Shown: positions 32,195-42,409, counted from the stretch's first letter. The stretch is 64,000 nucleotides of DNA from Rhizomys pruinosus (GCA_009823505.1 VZQC01011939.1:1520114-1584113), one strand, 5' to 3'. Translations and numbers: made by a program. The notes: a model not told the origin generated them from the sequence alone.

Positions 32195-33776
32195 TGATGC
32201 CAGAGCTGCAGGAGAGGACCCAAGGGAGAGCTGCAGCTGTGGGGAGGGGTAGAGCTGCAGGAGAGGACTCAAGGGAGAGCCGCAGCTGTGGGGAGGGACA
32301 GAGCCGCAGGAGAGGACCCAAGGGAGAGCTAGAGCTGCGGGGAGGGGCAGAGCTGCAGGAGAGGACCCAAGGGAGAGCTGCAACTGCGGGGAGGGGCAGA
32401 GCTGCAGGAGAGGACCCAAGGGAGAGCTGCAGCTGCGGGGAGGGGCAGAGCTGCAGGAGAGGACCCAAGGGAGAGCTGCAGCTGCGGGGAGGGGCAGAGC
32501 TGCAGGAGAGGACCCAAGGGAGAGCTGCAACTGCGGGGAGGGGCAGAGCTGCAGGAGAGGACCCAAGGGAGAGCTGCAGCTGCGGGGAGGGGCAGAGCTG
32601 CAGGAGAGGACCCAAGGGAGAGCTGCAGCTGCGGGGAGGGGCAGAGCTGCAGGAGAGGACCCAAGGGAGAGCTGCAACTGCGGGGAGGGGCAGAGCTGCA
32701 GGAGAGGACCCAAGGGAGAGCTGCAGCTGCGGGGAGGGGCAGAGCTGCAGGAGAGGACCCAAGGGAGAGCTGCAGCTGCGGGGAGGGGCAGAGCTGCAGG
32801 AGAGGACCCAAGGGAGAGCTGCAACTGCGGGGAGGGGCAGAGCTGCAGGAGAGGACCCAAGGGAGAGCTGCAGCTGCGGGGAGGGGCAGAGCTGCAGGAG
32901 AGGACCCAAGGGAGAGCTGCAGCTGCGGGGAGGGGCAGAGCTGCAGGAGAGGACCCAAGGGAGAGCTGCAGCTGCGGGGAGGGGCAGAGCTGCAGGAGAG
33001 GACCCAAGGGAGAGCTGCAGCTGCGGGGAGGGGCAGAGCTGCAGGAGAGGACCCAAGGGAGAGCTGCAGCTGCGGGGAGGGGCAGAGCTGCAGGAGAGGA
33101 CCCAAGGGAGAGCTGCAACTGCGGGGAGGGGCAGAGCTGCAGGAGAGGACCCAAGGGAGAGCTGCAGCTGCGGGGAGGGGCAGAGCTGCAGGAGAGGACC
33201 CAAGGGAGAGCTGCAGCTGCGGGGAGGGGCAGAGCTGCAGGAGAGGACCCAAGGGAGAGCTGCAGCTGCGGGGAGGGGCAGAGCTGCAGGAGAGGACCCA
33301 AGGGAGAGCTGCAGCTGCGGGGAGGGGCAGAGCTGCAGGAGAGGACCCAAGGGAGAGCTGCAGCTGCGGGGAGGGGCAGAGCTGCAGGAGAGGACCCAAG
33401 GGAGAGCTGCAGCTGTGGGGAGGGGCAGAGCTGTAGGAGAGGACCCCAGGGAGAGCTGCAGCTGTGGGGAGGGGCAGAGCTGCAGAAGAGGACCCAAGGG
33501 AGAGCTGCAGCTGTGGGGAGGGGCAGAGCTGCAGGAGAGGACCCAAGGGAGGGCTGCAGCTGCGGGGAGGGGCAGAGCTGCAGGAGAGGACCCAAGAGAG
33601 AGCTGTAGCTGCGGGGAGGGGCAGAGCTGCAGGAGAGGACCCCAGGGAGAGCTGCAGCTGTGGGGAGGGGCAGAGCTGCAGGAGAGGACCCAAAGGAGAT
33701 CTGCAGCTGCGTGGAGGGACAGAGCTGCAGGAGAGGACCCAAGGGAGAGCTGCAACTGAGGGGAGGGGCAGAGCCC
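32195..33776. repeat. 49-bp minisatellite with 147-bp higher-order repeat, about 32 copies
   Basis: Unit GCTGCAGGAGAGGACCCAAG plus GGAGAGCTGCAGCTGCGGGG plus AGGGGCAGA. Most central units are identical. A CAACTGCGG variant recurs at 32381, 32528, 32675, 32822 and 33116, i.e. every 147 bp (294 bp once). Units diverge toward both ends. Open frames of 497-577 codons on both strands derive from the array, since 147 is a multiple of 3 and units lack stops. Confidence 0.97.
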
Positions 33777-33845
33777 ACCAACCATCAGATGACACGCCAA
33801 CAGGCCACAGGTTGTCATCCACCTGCCCATCTGTACAGCTTTAGT

Positions 33846-34095
33846 GTCTAAATCTACCATCTTCCTATCATCCACCATCATCTATCTAACATCTACCACG
33901 TACCATCTTCCGCCTATTCATCTATCATCAATTGTCTATGCATCTGTCATCAATCTCTAGTCATCATCTATCACCCATCTATTATCCACCATCTGTCTAG
34001 CTGTCATTCATCTATCACCTATCTATGTATCTATCAACTCTATCATCCATCACCTATCTATGTGTCTATGATCTCTATAGTCTATCTATGCATCC
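33846..34095. repeat. Diverged (ATCT)n-like region
   Basis: Irregular CATCTATC, TATCATC and CTATCTATG units. Confidence 0.8.
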
Positions 34096-34165
34096 AGCTG
34101 ACAAAGCAGTATACTTAGGCTCCAAACCCAAAGATTTAGCCAACGAATCATAAAAAATACTTGAA

Positions 34166-34385
34166 AGGGGCTGGACAGATGGTTCAGTGGTTAAGAGGGC
34201 TGGCTGCTCTTGCATAGGGTCTGGGTTTGGTTCCCAGCACCCACAGGGCAGCTAGCAACCATACGTAACTCTAGTTCTAGGGACTCTGATGCCCTTCACT
34301 GGAATTCACAGGTCCTTCATAGATGTAGTGCACTTAAATACATGCAGGTAAAACACACATACACATAAAATAAATTTTAAAAGAG
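34166..34385 (+). mobile_element. B2 SINE
   Basis: B2 with A-rich tail (ACATAAAATAAATTTTAAAA). Confidence 0.9.
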
Positions 34386-34410
34386 GTCCAAAATGTTTGA
34401 AAAAAATTGA

Positions 34411-34595
34411 GGGCTGGGGCTGTATCCCAGTTGGTTGAAGGCAAGCCTAGCCTGGGGAAGCTATAGGCACCATGGCCAGCACTGTGCAAACCAGGGGTGG
34501 CAGCATGTTCTTGTGAGCCCAGCACTAGATTACAGGGTGCAGGCTCATCCTAGGCTACACAGCAAGCTGAAGGCCAGGGCTGCACCTGAGCATGC
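34411..34595 (+). mobile_element. B4-like (ID+B1) SINE
   Basis: An ID-like left half (GGCTGGGGCTGTATCCCAGTT) is followed by a B1-like right half (CAGGCTCATCCTAGGCTACAC). Confidence 0.65.
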
Positions 34596-34598
34596 TCG

Positions 34599-34642
34599 GG
34601 TCCTTTCCTCTTTTTTCTATTCTTTTTTCTTTTCTTTTCTTT

Positions 34643-34689
<47 letters not shown>

Positions 34690-34712
34690 TCTTTCCTTCT
34701 TTCTTTCTTTTT
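34599..34712. repeat. (TTTTC)n/(TC)n/(TTTC)n tract
   Basis: Pure pyrimidine stretch; probably the expanded tail of the adjacent antisense B1. Confidence 0.92.
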
Positions 34713-34853
34713 TTGAGACAGGGTCTCCCTATAGCCCTAGCTAGCCTGGAACTCACTCTGTAGACCAGGCTGGCCTTAAACTGGCAGAGATCCACCTGCC
34801 TGTGCCTCTGCCTCCCAAGTGCTAGGATTAAAGGCATGTGCCACCATGGGCAG
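34713..34853 (-). mobile_element. B1 SINE nested in B2
   Basis: Antisense B1 with a short duplicated CTGCCTGTGCCTCTGCCTCC segment. Confidence 0.9.
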
Positions 34854-34957
34854 CTTAAAGATGGTTCATAGCCACCATGTGGGTGCTGGGAATTGAACCT
34901 GGGTCCTCTGCAAGAGCAGTCGGCGCTCTTAACCACTGAGCCATCTCTGCAGCCCCT
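34854..34957 (-). mobile_element. B2 SINE, head half
   Basis: Antisense B2 head ending CATCTCTGCAGCCCC; its 3' half is not present on the other side of the B1. Confidence 0.85.
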
Positions 34958-35128
34958 CCTCATTGTTCTTTAAGCAATGCTGTGCCCCAGCCTTTACATG
35001 TGCTGACCCTGAAGTCCTGAAACTCAGCACTGACCCTGAGGTACTGCGACTTAGTGCAGATCCTTTCCTCAATAACAGGGCAGCAAGGGTGTGTGTAATG
35101 AGCCCCTCCCTCAGAAACTATGGCCCAC

Positions 35129-35257
35129 CTTCTCCAAGTTGTCCCAGTTGACAATGGCTCCCCTGGAGATGGGGTACTGCAGGTTGAGTCGCTCTCAATT
35201 ACTCTGGGCCTCGCTTCCAATGAACCAGTCTTTCTCTTCCATCCCTACCAACGGGCT
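35129..35257 (-). pseudogene. Actin-like pseudogene exon (residues 42-84)
   Basis: Acceptor CCCTTGTTTTCAG and donor GAGAAG/GTGGGC frame exactly 43 codons, the length of actin 42-84; the 84/85 intron is known from smooth-muscle-type actin genes. Translation SPLVGMEEKDWFIGSEAQSN matches VMVGMGQKDSYVGDEAQSK (D-loop). A TGA at 35197-35195 follows, then ERLNLQYPISRGAIVNWDNL, matching [20 protein letters not shown]. The TGA aligns with Arg/Lys and again fits a CGA-to-TGA change. Confidence 0.9.
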
Positions 35258-36096
35258 CTGAAAACAAGGGCCGGGTGGGTCAGTCCCTGAGAGTGGCAGG
35301 CTGGAGGCGAGATCCACCAGCATCTGGCTCTCCTCTGTGGGCACAAGGAGAGTGGGTGGCTGGGGGTCTGCTGGAGGCTGGGGGTCTGTTGGAGGCTGGC
35401 TCCGATTACCAGGATAGCAGAGACACCGCAATCCTGTGCGTGCACTTGCAACACTGGCTGCTGTGATCGCTGCAGGGCGCACTCCTCGCCACTTTGCAGG
35501 TGTGGGTGCTGAGGGCAGCAGAGAGAAGCAGCTGGAAGGAATGGGGGGGGTTCTTACGCCCTTGCTCTGGGAGCCGCAGGGAAAGGCCAGGCATCATGGC
35601 TCAGATCCCAGTGTTAGGAGGATGACCGTAGCTCCTGATCATGCGGCCGCTCAGACGGGGAGTTGCCAGCTGGCCTGTGAGTCTATCTCAGTCCACCAAG
35701 AAGCAGACACTGGGATCAAAGTGGTGGAGATTTGGCAGGGAACAGGCCTGCATGGCTAAGAACAGTAGGAGTGCAGCCCAGGCTGAAGGGTGATGGTAGG
35801 GCCTGCCCTGGGCAGGGAGAGCGCAGGGCAGCGGGCGCTCTCCATCGCTGTTCCTGGAAGGCGAGCTCAGCGGGGCCACCCTGAGTCACCAGAGGAGTCC
35901 TGGGGCTCCCGGGGAATGATTCAAGTTCAGCTGACCCAGAGCACCGGGTGGGAGCAGGGACTGAGGCTGGCGGTGTTCGGAGCTCTAACGCCAGGCAGGG
36001 CGTGGGGCAGGGGTGCCGGGTGCACAGCGCTGGAGCTCGGCAGAGCTATGCCGCATCTGCTGCATGTCTGAGCACGTGGTGTGGGCAGCAGGCCTG
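35258..36096. other. Intron 1 sequence, no gene recognised
   Basis: GC-rich around 35790-36060 with several CpGs; no conserved frame. Confidence 0.4.
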
Positions 36097-36602
36097 TGTA
36101 TGAAACACTTGTACACTTGTATGAAACACTTGTATGAAGCCGCAGCAACAAAGCACCTCTCACTCATTCTTCTCAAAGCTGTTTATTATTCATGCAGGCA
36201 GGTCTTGTCAGAACGGTTTATTCAAGCACATCTTTTCTCCTTCTCCAAGCTTCTCCCAAGCCTCAGGTCGTTCCCTCTAAGCCTTCTCTCTTCTCCAAGC
36301 CTTCTCCTTCCTCAGGCCAAGCAAGCTTCTCTCTCAGACTAGAAAGGAGAGAGTGTCCCTCTATCTAGAAAGTCCCTCTATTTATCCACCTTCCCAGCCC
36401 AGGTTGCGTGGCCTTAGTCTATTGGTATCATCTGGCCTGATCTTGTATACAGGGTGCACCTGCACAGCTCAAATGGTGAGCGTGGCTTTACTTTGAGGTA
36501 GGAGGGAATTAGGTGTTAATCATAAGACTCAGGTGTTAGTCATAAAACTTTGCTAAAGTCTCGGGTGCCTTCTTAGGACTGTCGCCACACCTGCTCTCCA
36601 CA
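36097..36602 (-). mobile_element. Solo ERVK-type LTR
   Basis: 506 bp with a 6-bp target duplication GGCCTG at 36091-36096 and 36603-36608. On the minus strand it starts TGTGGAGAGCAGG, has a TATA-like GGATAAATAGAGG and a GAATAAAC polyadenylation-type signal, and ends in ATACA. Several AGAAGGCTTGGAGAAG repeats lie between. It sits in intron 1 of the actin-like pseudogene. Confidence 0.85.
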
Positions 36603-36608
36603 GGCCTG

Positions 36609-36993
36609 GCCAACCAGCTGTGAAGGTGCCGGGTGCAGTGATGAGGTGACAGGGCTCAGCCTGGTGTCCCCTTCCGGGGTGGCCTAGAGGGGCTGCTGTG
36701 CACAGGACAGGCAAACCGTCTACCCTTGTTCTGCCTCTTCCGCTCCCACCAGACGGACCGGCTGCCTCATGGCTGCCTCATGGCTGCCCTCACGGCTGCC
36801 CTCACGGCTGCCACATGGCTGCCCTCACGGCTGCCTGCCTGCAGGGAGGAGATCATGGTCAGGGAGCCGGGAACAGCTTCCATGCCTGGGGAAGAGAAGA
36901 AACGAGCCCGACTCCCCCACAGATGGCGGCCAGGCCTCAGCCACAGCGTCCCTGAGCAGCACAGCGGGGGTGGAGGGCGAAGTTGGCCGTCAC
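36609..36993. other. Intron 1 sequence, no gene recognised
   Basis: Contains a short imperfect repeat of CATGGCTGCCCTCACGGCTG at 36760-36830. Confidence 0.45.
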
Positions 36994-37115
36994 TCCCGTC
37001 ATGCCTCAGTTTACCGAGGATGGGAGGGACCGACAGCCTTGGGGGCCTCCTTTCCTGCGAAGCCCACCTTGCTGAAGCCTGAGCCGTAGTCACAGATGAG
37101 GGGCACATGGTCCAT
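36994..37115 (-). pseudogene. Actin-like pseudogene exon 1 (residues 1-40)
   Basis: Starts with ATG at 37115-37113. MDHVPLICDYGSGFSKVGFA matches the actin N-terminus (phosphate-1 loop DNGSGMCKAGFAG), followed by GKEAPKAV. One base is then out of frame and a TAA follows quickly; the shifted frame resumes as PPILGKLRHD, matching PSIVGRPRHQ. The donor expected after residue 41 reads GACGG/GAGTGA, lacking GT. No promoter was identified upstream. Confidence 0.9.
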
Positions 37116-37576
37116 CGTGCTGTGGGTGACCAGGCCACGTCTGCGGGGAGAGACCACACCGTCACCTGCCCCACCCGCCAGGCCCTTGTCGCTGGGAGCT
37201 CCTGGTGCACACGGCTCGCTATGCAGCTCTGCTTCTGCGCACCCAGAGCTGGCCCTTCCCAGCTAGGAGCCGCTCTGTGGGAACAGGCTGCTCCCAGGAA
37301 CGGGATGCGCAGACAGCCATGCACAGCTGTGCTGCGGAACGTGACCAGGACCCACTCCCGGGCTGCAGCCACGAGCCCCCACCTGCTTCTGTTGCCCCCT
37401 CAAGACACAGTGGTTACAGGTGTGTGCGGGAATATGTGGCACTCCGCGACAAGTCAGCCATAACAGAACGGCCCTGTCCGTGTGAGCGTGTCCCTGAGCT
37501 GAATGACCAGTTCACCTCACGTCTCCCTGGTTTCCCAGTTTTCAGACTAAAGAAACCAAACATCTCCAAGCCCCTC
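37116..37576. other. No gene recognised
   Basis: 5' flank of the actin-like pseudogene; no TATA box or upstream exon could be supported. Confidence 0.4.
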
Positions 37577-37953
37577 TGTGATGGCTGCTTTAACTGTCAG
37601 TCTAGATTCACCGGGCAAAGAGCCTCAGCCAGGGATGGTCTGGTTGGATTGGCTGTGGGCGTGCTGTGGGTTTGTCTCTTAATTGATGCAGGACACCCAG
37701 CCCACTGTGGGCAGGGCCATTCCTTAGGCAGGGTTTCCTGGACTGTGCAAGTGAAGAGATGGAGGAGCACAAGCCGGTATTCAGTTCTCTCTGCTTTCTT
37801 TTTGGGAAGGTGACGTGAACAGTCCCCTCAGGCTCCTGCCCTACCGTCCCCACAATGACGGGCTGTAACCTGGAGTTGTGAGCTGAAATAAATGCTCCCT
37901 CCCCTAAACTGCTTTTGTCGGGATTTTATCCCAGCCGAGGAAACACAACCAGA
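37577..37953 (+). mobile_element. ERVL-type LTR
   Basis: Begins TGTGATGGCTGCTTTAACTGT and has GAGCTGAAATAAATGCTCCC as polyadenylation region, as in the other ERVL LTRs. Flanks CCCTC/GCCTC differ by one base. Confidence 0.72.
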
Positions 37954-38171
37954 GCCTCCTCTGCTGTGGGGAAACCGGGACAGACCTGCGGTCTGAGCAA
38001 TCCCACTTCCCGCGGCAGAGCAGAGCAGGCCTGTGCATCAACGAGTAAGGGCACCACAGCAAGAGCTCGGGAAGCTGTGCACAGTGGCCAGAGCCTGGAC
38101 CCTGGAAGCCCCAGTAAGCCAGGCTCAGCCACCTGTCTATTTAAACAGGTGCACAAGCTGGACTCAATGGG

Positions 38172-38332
38172 TTTTGTTTTTATTTTTTGAGACAGAGTCT
38201 CATTCTGTATGCCTGGGTAACCTGGAACTTGCTCTGTAGACCAGGCTGGCATTGATCTCTCAGATATCCACCAGCCCCTGCCTCTGCAGCGCTGGGATTT
38301 AACAGTGTGCAGCACCACGCCTGACCCTGTTG
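38172..38332 (-). mobile_element. B1 SINE, diverged
   Basis: Antisense B1 starting at GAGACAGAGTCTCATTCTGT. Confidence 0.85.
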
Positions 38333-39382
38333 CAACTTCTGACTCACCCATGACTCGTTCCTGGTGGAGCCCTTCAAAGTGCTCCCGAAAGCTGGAGGCT
38401 TCTAGACTGGGCACTTGGACCTCCTGGAGTCAGGAACACTTCTAGTCACCTAGAATGCTGGGTCCTTTCCAAGGGTTCAATTTACTTTGCCCAGGTCCTC
38501 CGAGGAATCACCATGGTAACTGCTACCTTGTAAAAGGGTCTTAATAACGAGATTTGACAGTCTGCCCTGATCCTGGCTGCAACAGGTGAGTTGGATTGTC
38601 AGGTACCATCAGTCCTGCACATGTGTACACCTGAGCAGTCACTGGAAAGAGTCACTGCCCATCCCAGATGTCGCCCAGGTCCTGTGGAATCCTTACAGAA
38701 CACAGAGAGTCCTAGCAGCCCCCACCAGGACCTGGAAGTTTTCTAAAGAGCAGATAAGCACAAGCTTCCACTTAATGTCACCAGCTAGAGCCATTCCAAC
38801 TGAGGAGGCAGCCTGGGCTTCAAAGCCAGGCATGGCCTCTCCTCTCCAGTGGGGGTGAAATTCCCAGAAAAAAAAGCGCAGGAGTAAAGATTGTACAAGG
38901 CTCATTGACCAACTAGAACATTGTGGTTGCAGAGTTGGAATGTTGCTGACCCAAGGTTATATCATCCTGGGCTATCATTAGCTCATTCAGTAACTGCCAA
39001 TACTCGTGCCTGTGTCTAACGTAACATCTTTGCCACTATCAGGTGAAATCCATTGGAATATATTGACTTAGCAGACCGTTGGCTTCCACCAACCTCCAAA
39101 ATAAAGACGTTACCAGACAGCCTCTGACACCCAGAGCAGAGATTTCTCCACGTTGCTGTAACCCTCCCACCTGAGGTCTCCACAGTGTTTTTGAAAAGTG
39201 TCTTGATTTAGGATTTTTTTCCACACTGGAACATAGTATTTAATCTGAGTTCATGTTTCTTAGCCACACTCAAATCTGGCTCAAAAAACGAACTCAGCCT
39301 GGGAGGATGGTTCCATCTACACACCTGGGAGCCATAACCTCTTATCTCCTCTGTGGAGCAGTTTGAGTTCACATATGGTCTG
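38333..39382. other. No gene recognised
   Basis: About 1 kb of non-repetitive sequence upstream of the actin-like pseudogene. Confidence 0.4.
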
Positions 39383-39396
39383 CTGCCCCCTGCTGG
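39383..39396 (-). promoter_or_regulatory. CTCF-like motif
   Basis: Minus strand reads CCAGCAGGGGGCAG, an exact fit to the CTCF core CCASYAGRGGGCRS. Confidence 0.5.
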
Positions 39397-39756
39397 CTAT
39401 TTGGTAGAGCACAGTCCCCGAGTTCTGGGAAGGAAACTGAGGGTGGGGACCCTTCATCTGGTCCATAGCCTTTAAACTCAGTCCCAATGTAGCAACATAA
39501 TGACATCCAGAAAATGAAGAGCAGGATCAATACATGGGTAGCTAATACAGCATCCAGCTTATGGCTCTCCTAGGACCCGGGTCCCATAGGAGCCGAGGTA
39601 GTGAGCAGCTCTGTGGGTTGTTGGCATACCATGTTGTCTGTGGAGCCTCCTGCTCCACCAGCAGAGCTGTGAATTGTGCGACCTGGCTGTTTCCAGAGGT
39701 GCCCATTGCTGGCTGAATGGGCAGCAGAGCCTCCGGTCAGTCATCAGTCATTTAAA
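39397..39756. other. No gene recognised
   Basis: Nothing identified. Confidence 0.4.
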
Positions 39757-39872
39757 ACATGGCTACGGTGCACACCTTTAAGCCTAACACTCAGGAGCAG
39801 AGGCAGGCAGATCTCTGAGAATTCTAGGCCAGACTGGTCTATGCAGCGAGACCCTGTCTCAAAATAAGACAA
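39757..39872 (+). mobile_element. B1 SINE, internally shortened
   Basis: Retains GGCTACGGTGCACACCTTTAA and CTGTCTCAAAATAAGAC. Confidence 0.82.
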
Positions 39873-39874
39873 AA

Positions 39875-40085
39875 GGGGCCGAGAGATGGCTCAGCAACTA
39901 AGAGCACTGGCTGCTCCTGCAGAGAACTCAGGGTCGATTCCCAGCACCCACAGGGCAGATAACAACAGTCCTGACTCCAAGTTCCAGGGGATTTGATGCC
40001 TTCTTCTGACCTCCATGGGCATTGTGGGACATGGGTGCACGTACACACATGCAGACAATACACTGTAGCACAGAAAATAAAAATA
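39875..40085 (+). mobile_element. B2 SINE
   Basis: B2 starting GGGCCGAGAGATGGCTCAGC. Confidence 0.9.
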
Positions 40086-40220
40086 AGCTGGGAGTGGTGG
40101 TGCATGCCTTTAATCCCAGCACTCTTAGGCATAGGCAGGCAGATCTCTGTGAGATAAAGGCCAGCCTGTGTATATAGTGAGTTCCAGGACAGCTAGGGCT
40201 ACAGGAAGACCCTGTTTCAA
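40086..40220 (+). mobile_element. B1 SINE
   Basis: B1 inserted directly after the preceding B2; its tail becomes the (AATC/AAAT) repeat. Confidence 0.9.
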
Positions 40221-40225
40221 CATGA

Positions 40226-40275
40226 TCAATCAATCAATAAATAAATCAATAAATAAATCAATAAATCAATAAAAT
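40226..40275. repeat. (AATC)n/(AAAT)n microsatellite
   Basis: About 12 tetranucleotide units. Confidence 0.93.
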
Positions 40276-40439
40276 GAAAAGACAAAAAATGGCGTCTTCT
40301 TTGTGTTGGACACTATCTCTGGCCAGAAAAAGATGGGGGCAGGGTGGTGTCCATCCATGGTCACGTGTGTGGGGGGACCCCTGTATGCCTGTCCATGTGA
40401 ATGAAGGACAGAAGTGTCTACCTTGGGTGCTCTGTTGAT

Positions 40440-40650
40440 GGAGTCATAATCACCCTCTGAGCCCAGCATTCTCTGAGCTGGCTAGTTGAGCCAGTTTGCT
40501 CTGGGATCCCATCCCTGCCTGCTGGGTGCTGGGATTACAGGAAGCCGGGCACACCTGCCCAGTTTTCATGTGAGTGCTGGGATCCAGACTCCAGTCCTCA
40601 CACTGCAGTGGCACACATTTCACCCACCGAACCATCTCCCAGCTCCAGAA
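40440..40650 (-). mobile_element. B4-like SINE, diverged
   Basis: GTGCTGGGATTACAGG, GTGAGTGCTGGGATCCAGAC and CACCGAACCATCTCCCAGCTC in antisense order. Confidence 0.5.
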
Positions 40651-40724
40651 AAGATTCTTGAAATTTTCAAACCTGGAGACCTTCATCGGTTTTAGGGCCA
40701 CCCAAGTCTCCTCTGCTTTCAGCT

Positions 40725-40950
40725 GTTCTTCAATACTAGGAACAGAGCTGGGGCCCCACCCCACATGCCAAGCAAGTGCTCTCCGCTGAGCCATGCCTCA
40801 GCCCTTCTTACTTAATTTTCACTTTGAGACAAGGACTTGCTAAGTGACCTAGGCTAGCCTCAAAGTCACTAGTCAAGGCAGGTCTTGAACTTGTGACCCA
40901 TGAAAGCCTCAGCTGGGATGACGGGCATGTGAGAACCAAGTCCAGCAAGA
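40725..40950 (-). mobile_element. B4-like (ID+B1) SINE
   Basis: The ID half (CAAGCAAGTGCTCTCCGCTGA/GCCATGC) precedes an old B1 half (GAGACAAGGACTTGCTAAGTG ... GGGATGACGGGCATGTG). Confidence 0.6.
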
Positions 40951-40992
40951 GAACAGCCTCCTAGGGTCTTGGCTTCCATTCACGAGCCGTTT

Positions 40993-41136
40993 GTTGCAAT
41001 TTTGAAATATGGTCTCCATATATAGCCCTGGCTAGCCCAGAACTGTGTAGACCAGGCTTGCCTTGAACTTGAAATAATTTTCCTGCCTCTGCTTCCCAAA
41101 TACTGGGATTCCAGGTGTGCACCACCCCTAGCCCCT
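40993..41136 (-). mobile_element. B1 SINE, diverged
   Basis: Antisense B1 with GTAGACCAGGCTTGCCTTGAA and CTGGGATTCCAGGTGTGCACC. Confidence 0.82.
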
Positions 41137-41564
41137 GATGCATTAGAATGATGGGCCATTTGGCACAGGTGTCCCATGGTGCCAGACCACCATTTAACTC
41201 GGGCCTGCCAGCGTCTTCACCCTTGTCTCCCAACAGTGCCCAGGCCACCTCTGTGCTCTATGGAGGATGCAGATTTGCAGCCTGGCCCATATCAACAATG
41301 AGGGGGAAGATCACCTTGGTAAAACCCAGCTGCACCTGCCCTGTCACACCTGAATCCACTCAGCCTGACGGCAGCCTCCCCTGCAGCCTTCCTGGGCTCA
41401 GAGGCAGCCTGGCTGTGCCTGGAGAAAAGAACAATGCTTGGGTTCACAGTGCAAGACTGAGCTTCCATTTTATAGACTGGCCTTGACTCAAACACGGACC
41501 GGCTGGGCCCAGGCCTGGGACGGAGGCAGATCACCCTGCCAGGACAATGTTGCTGGGCATTGGC

Positions 41565-41565
<1 letters not shown>
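41137..41565. other. No gene recognised
   Basis: Non-repetitive sequence; nothing identified. Confidence 0.4.
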
Positions 41566-41615
<50 letters not shown>

Positions 41616-41823
41616 ATTACACGGCTACCCATGCCTTCAGAAATTGACCACGGTCAGGGCTGGAGAGACAGCTCAGTGATTAAGAACACTGGTTCCTCTT
41701 GCAGAGGACCAGGTTCAGTGCTAAGCAGCACAGTCAGGCAGTTCACAACCACCCATAACTCCAGCTCCAGTCCAGGGGATTGGATGCCTCTGGCTTCCCA
41801 GAATACCTGTGCTCATACGCACA

Positions 41824-41862
<39 letters not shown>

Positions 41863-42070
41863 GAAATTACACGGCTACCCACGCCTTCAGAAATTGACAA
41901 CGGTCAGGACTGGAGAGACAGCTCAGTGATTAAGAACACTTTGGTTCCTCTTGCAGAGGCCCAGTTTCAGTGCTAAGCAGCACAGTCAGGCGGTTCACAA
42001 CCACCCATAACTCCAGCTCCTGTCCAGGGGATTCGATGCCTCTGGCCTCCCAGAACACCTGCGCTCATAT
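41566..42070. repeat. Tandem duplication of a (CA)n + B2 block (about 250 bp x 2)
   Basis: Each copy holds a (CA)n run, GGAAATTACACGGCTACCCA, and a plus-strand B2 fragment (GGAGAGACAGCTCAGTGATTA...). Copy 1 is about 41566-41820 and copy 2 about 41821-42070. Confidence 0.9.
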
Positions 42071-42226
42071 GCACACACCCCACACAGACACAGACACACA
42101 CACACACAGACACAGACACACACACACACACCCCACACAGACACAGACACACACACACACACACATATGCACATACACCACCCAGACACACACACACACA
42201 CACATCCCACAGAGACACAGACACGG

Positions 42227-42257
<31 letters not shown>

Positions 42258-42409
42258 TATGCACATACCCCACACAGACACAAACACACACACATACACA
42301 CATCCCACAGAGACACAGACATGGACACACCCACCCACATATGCACATACCCCACACAGACACACACACACACACATATATATATATATGCACATACCCC
42401 ACACAGACA

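Larger units (their letters stand above)
9143..37115 (-). pseudogene. Multi-exon actin-family pseudogene (whole locus)
   Basis: Seven minus-strand segments align, in order, to almost the entire actin fold (an ATP-binding cytoskeletal protein or actin-related protein). Exon boundaries fall at known actin intron sites: 41/42, 84/85, 121/122, 150, 204, 267 and 327. Most visible junctions keep GT and AG. The ancestral protein was already divergent: around actin 154-161, Asp154 reads Glu, Asp157 Glu and the catalytic His161 Cys, while Gln137 is kept. That suits an actin-related protein better than a conventional actin. Disabling changes include TGA codons in exons 2 and 7, one-base frameshifts in exons 1, 5 and 6, a lost acceptor before exon 4 and lost donors after exons 1 and 5. 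The exon for residues 85-121 is missing. Because introns are present it is not a processed copy. Which paralogue it derives from cannot be told. Sequencing error could explain some indels, less easily the TGA codons. Confidence 0.85.

Noticed and set aside
32148..33881. 577-, 534-, 532- and 497-codon open frames
   Set aside because: All lie in the 49-bp minisatellite, are open on both strands, and encode only repeats of the array. No promoter, splice or domain evidence.
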